This document shows, one piece after another, positions 5,745 through 8,061 of a DNA stretch of 8,061 nucleotides. The stretch is from NCBI GenBank assembly GCA_934371475.1, contig CAKRNX010000102.1, forward strand, positions 1 through 8,061, read 5' to 3'. Below the pieces are notes generated by a model. It was not told where the DNA came from and made no database searches. It saw only the letters and a list, made by a program, of their open reading frames with translations. Made by a program: the position numbers and the translations under genes. Numbering within the stretch: the first letter of the stretch is position 1; every line of letters starts with the position of its first letter. The stretch comes from an uncultured Lachnospiraceae bacterium (GTDB lineage Bacteria; Bacillota; Clostridia; Lachnospirales; Lachnospiraceae).

Positions 5745-5800
5745 AGGCCATGCACTGCTTATTTCTTGTTGGCCACACAACTTCTGGTCATCACGCAACC

Positions 5801-5844
5801 AAAAAAGACCCTGCTATGACATTCTCTTTATCATAGCAGAGTCT
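5801..5844 (-). terminator. Intrinsic terminator of glgA
   Basis: The arms AGAC-C-CTGCTATGA (5806-5819) and TCATAGCAG-A-GTCT (5831-5844) pair over 13 bp with one mismatch and an 11-nt loop. On the minus strand the stem is followed directly by a run of T (5801-5806). It lies about 60 bp past the glgA stop. Confidence 0.9.
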
Positions 5845-5902
5845 CCTTATCCTATTTTCCGAAACCGTTTTCCATATTTTGGTTTTTGATACTATCTTTC
5901 TT

Positions 5903-7348
5903 CTACCATCCCAGCAGGTTATTGTAGAGCTGCTCATACTTTCTCGCAGAGGTATTCCAGGAAAAATCCTGTGCCATTCCGCGGTCGATCAGCTTATTCC
6001 ACTCACGTTTTCTGTTGTAGAATACGTCCATCGCATACTTGATCGTGTAAAGCATCTCATGAGCATTGTAATTTGCAAAGCTGAAACCGGTACCTGTACT
6101 CTCATACTCGTTATAAGGCTGTACTGTATCTTTCAGTCCGCCGGTCTCACGCACAATCGGCACAGTACCATAGCGCAGGCTCATCAGCTGTGACAGTCCG
6201 CACGGCTCAAACAGGGACGGCATCAGGAATGCATCACATGAAGCATACACCCGATGGGACATAGCCTCTGAATAATAGATATTCGCCGATACCTTGCCCT
6301 GATACTTCCATGCAAAATAGCGGAACATATTCTCATATCGCTCCTCACCGGTACCCAGAACCACAAGCTGCAGATCCAGCTGACACATCTCATCCATCAT
6401 GTAAGCGATCAGATCCAGCCCTTTCTGGTCTGTCAGACGGGATACGATACCGATCATAAACTTGCGGTCATCCTGCTCCAGACCCAGTTCCTTCTGAAGC
6501 GCATGTTTATTTTTGATCTTCTCCTTACGGAAATTGCGGGCATTGTAATTTTTCTCGATCAGTTTATCCGTCTCCGGATTGTACTCATCATAATCAATGC
6601 CGTTGACAATGCCTGTCAGGCAGTTGGAACGGGCTCTCATCAGTCCATCCAGACGCTCTCCGTAGAACGGTGTCTTGATCTCTTCCGCGTATGTATCACT
6701 CACCGTTGTAACTGCATCCGCATACACAATACCGCCTTTGAGGTAATTTGCGTCCCCGTACGCCTCCAGCTTATCCGGAGCAAAATAGTACGCCGGAAGT
6801 CCTGTGATATCCTTCACTGTCTGCATATCCCAGACACCCTGGAACTTCAGATTGTGAATTGTGATGACCGACTTCATATCCCGGAAAAACTCTCCCTCAT
6901 GAAACTTATCCTTCAGAAATACCGGGATCAGTCCGGTCTGCCAGTCATGGCAGTGTACGATATCCGGCCTGAAACCGATCACCGGAAGCGCTGACAGCGC
7001 CGCCTTGGAGAAAAATGCAAATTTTTCAATATCCTGATAAATATTTCCATAGGGTTTGGGACCCGCAAAGTAATACTCATTATCGATAAAATAGAACTGA
7101 ACTCCCTCGTATTTCATCTCAAGAACGCCGACATACTGAGAACGCCATGCCAGATCCATATAAAAGTGGGTCAGATAATTCATCTGATTTTTCCACTCTT
7201 CTTTCATGCACATATATTTTGGCAAAATGACTCTTACATCGTACTCTTCTTTATTGAAACACTTTGGCAGAGATCCTACCACATCTGCCAGTCCGCCTGT
7301 TTTAATAAAAGGTACGCCTTCCGAAGCTACAAATAATATTTTTTTCAT
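5903..7348 (-). CDS. glgA: Glycogen synthase (ADP-glucose type, GT5)
   Basis: This enzyme transfers glucose from ADP-glucose to the non-reducing end of an alpha-1,4-glucan in the cytosol. The 481-residue protein has the usual two-domain GT-B layout. The N-terminal KTGGLADV (16-23) binds ADP-glucose. HCHDWQTGL (132-140) and TIHNLKFQG (163-171) are conserved. SRLTDQKGLDL (303-313) carries the R and K that contact the nucleotide sugar. SLFEPCGLSQL (378-388) contains the catalytic-region E381. The start at 7348 gives MKKILFVASEGVPF, the family N-terminus, with GGGGGT (7357-7362) 8 nt upstream; an in-frame ATG at 7426 would add 26 atypical residues. It lies 80 bp after spo0A on the same strand, has its own promoter and ends in a clear terminator. 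No other glg gene is in the window. Confidence 0.96.
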   Translation of the reverse strand: MKKILFVASEGVPFIKTGGLADVVGSLPKCFNKEEYDVRVILPKYMCMKEEWKNQMNYLTHFYMDLAWRSQYVGVLEMKYEGVQFYFIDNEYYFAGPKPYGNIYQDIEKFAFFSKAALSALPVIGFRPDIVHCHDWQTGLIPVFLKDKFHEGEFFRDMKSVITIHNLKFQGVWDMQTVKDITGLPAYYFAPDKLEAYGDANYLKGGIVYADAVTTVSDTYAEEIKTPFYGERLDGLMRARSNCLTGIVNGIDYDEYNPETDKLIEKNYNARNFRKEKIKNKHALQKELGLEQDDRKFMIGIVSRLTDQKGLDLIAYMMDEMCQLDLQLVVLGTGEERYENMFRYFAWKYQGKVSANIYYSEAMSHRVYASCDAFLMPSLFEPCGLSQLMSLRYGTVPIVRETGGLKDTVQPYNEYESTGTGFSFANYNAHEMLYTIKYAMDVFYNRKREWNKLIDRGMAQDFSWNTSARKYEQLYNNLLGW

Positions 7349-7384
7349 GGTTATATACCCCCGTACATCTACTCTATACAGAGA

Positions 7385-7413
7385 ATTATAACTCATTTTA
7401 TCCGATATGAAAA
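7385..7413 (-). promoter_or_regulatory. Promoter of glgA in the spo0A-glgA gap
   Basis: On the minus strand -35 TTTTCA (7408-7413) and a perfect -10 TATAAT (7385-7390) are 17 bp apart. The predicted start is near 7378, about 30 nt before the ATG. No terminator is visible after spo0A, so read-through from spo0A is also possible. Confidence 0.65.
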
Positions 7414-7428
7414 GACTGTTTCTCACAC

Positions 7429-8061
7429 TTATCTCTTTTTATATTCCAGCCGGATCCGGTCCGCAATCAGAGCAATAAATTCGGAATTGGTGGGTTTGCC
7501 CTTGCCGCCGTTCACTGTATAGCCGAACAGCGCATCTATCGTGTCCATCTTCCCCCTGCTCCATGCCACTTCAATCGCATGACGGATCGCACGCTCCACC
7601 CGGCTGGGCGTTGTCTGATACTTTTTGGCAATCGTCGGATACAGAATTTTTGTGATAGATCCGAGCATGTCTATATCCTGCACCGACATCATAATGGCTT
7701 CCCGCAGATACTGATATCCTTTGATGTGGGCCGGTACGCCGATCTCATGGATCAGTCCGGTGACATCTTCCTCAAGATTGCGCTCCACATACTCCGTGCG
7801 GCTGACACCCGCACTGCTCCATCTGCGCGGATCCCTGACTCGCTGTTCCTGTTTTTCCTTTACATGACGGATCCTTCGAAGTACCACGTCATTATCAAAA
7901 GGCTTGAGAATGTAATAATCAGCCCCCAGCTCAAAGGCATCTTCTGCAATTTTCTCCTGTCCTACCGCGGAAATCACAATGAATGCCGGCTTTTTTACAT
8001 TCGGCTCCCGGTTGACCCGATCCATCACGGTCAGCCCGTCAAGCTTCGGCATGATAATGTC
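7429..8061 (-). CDS. spo0A: Sporulation master regulator Spo0A (partial, N-terminus beyond right edge)
   Basis: Spo0A is the phosphorelay response regulator that commits the cell to sporulation by binding 0A boxes. The visible 210 residues begin DIIMPKLDGL. The first codon, at the window edge, is by alignment to the family the phospho-acceptor aspartate (D56 in Bacillus subtilis). The receiver domain continues with the signalling S31 (VISAVGQE) and the invariant K53 (LKPFD). A charged linker (about 66-98) leads to the C-terminal effector domain. This shows GYQYLREAI, ITKILYPTIAKKY, the recognition helix region TPSRVERAIRHAIEVAW (151-167) and KPTNSEFIALIADRIRLE. It is the gene upstream of glgA. 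Confidence 0.96.
   Translation of the reverse strand, partial: DIIMPKLDGLTVMDRVNREPNVKKPAFIVISAVGQEKIAEDAFELGADYYILKPFDNDVVLRRIRHVKEKQEQRVRDPRRWSSAGVSRTEYVERNLEEDVTGLIHEIGVPAHIKGYQYLREAIMMSVQDIDMLGSITKILYPTIAKKYQTTPSRVERAIRHAIEVAWSRGKMDTIDALFGYTVNGGKGKPTNSEFIALIADRIRLEYKKR

Larger units (their letters stand above)
5489..5902. other. Gene-free interval between the cas3 remnant and glgA
   Basis: The interval holds an AT-rich stretch with the cas3 promoter (5489-5579), a MITE-like element (5580-5744), an unremarkable piece (5745-5800), the glgA terminator (5801-5844) and about 58 bp of 3' untranslated sequence. I see no supported coding frame or tRNA in it. Confidence 0.8.

Noticed and set aside
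6503..6994. Plus-strand open frames opposite glgA
   Set aside because: They are antisense to strongly conserved glycogen synthase motifs and have no support of their own.

Overview
The window looks like chromosome of a spore-forming, anaerobic clostridial Firmicute, most likely a Lachnospiraceae-type gut bacterium. The reasons are Spo0A, a SpoVB-like flippase, bacterial ADP-glucose-type glycogen synthase, a clostridial iscR-iscS-iscU operon, strong GGAGG-type ribosome sites, and remnants of a type I-C CRISPR system with its 32-nt repeat. The genus cannot be settled from the sequence alone.

Left part (1-2593, all minus strand): an iron-sulfur operon runs right to left. A near-consensus promoter (2565-2593) and a palindromic IscR-like operator (2531-2555) precede iscR (Rrf2/IscR regulator), iscS (cysteine desulfurase) and iscU (scaffold). 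Beyond iscU, and missed by simple ORF calling because it leaves the window, is a short reading frame (221 to 1). It encodes an N-terminal segment followed by almost identical 15-residue repeats. Its Shine-Dalgarno is fully paired inside a long hairpin (224-277) that could also terminate the isc transcript.

Middle part (2647-5902): a plus-strand SpoVB-like flippase converges on a minus-strand cas3 fragment. The cas3 frame keeps its promoter, HD nuclease domain and Walker A motif. It then stops being Cas3-like and runs through a partial spacer into a CRISPR repeat. One complete 33-nt spacer and a degenerate terminal repeat follow, and the spoVB stop codon lies inside that last repeat. The simplest reading is one internal deletion that removed the rest of cas3, all the other cas genes and most of the array, joining the head of cas3 to the trailer end of the array. 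Upstream of cas3 is a 165-bp MITE-like hairpin element with 18-bp perfect inverted ends beginning in TA, followed by the intrinsic terminator of glgA.

Right part (5903-8061, minus strand): glgA (glycogen synthase) with its own promoter lies 80 bp downstream of spo0A. Spo0A is cut by the window edge exactly at its probable phospho-acceptor aspartate codon.

The most interesting items are the fossil type I-C locus whose repeats now encode the C-termini of two convergent frames, the repeat-protein frame with its hidden ribosome site, the candidate IscR operator, and the MITE.
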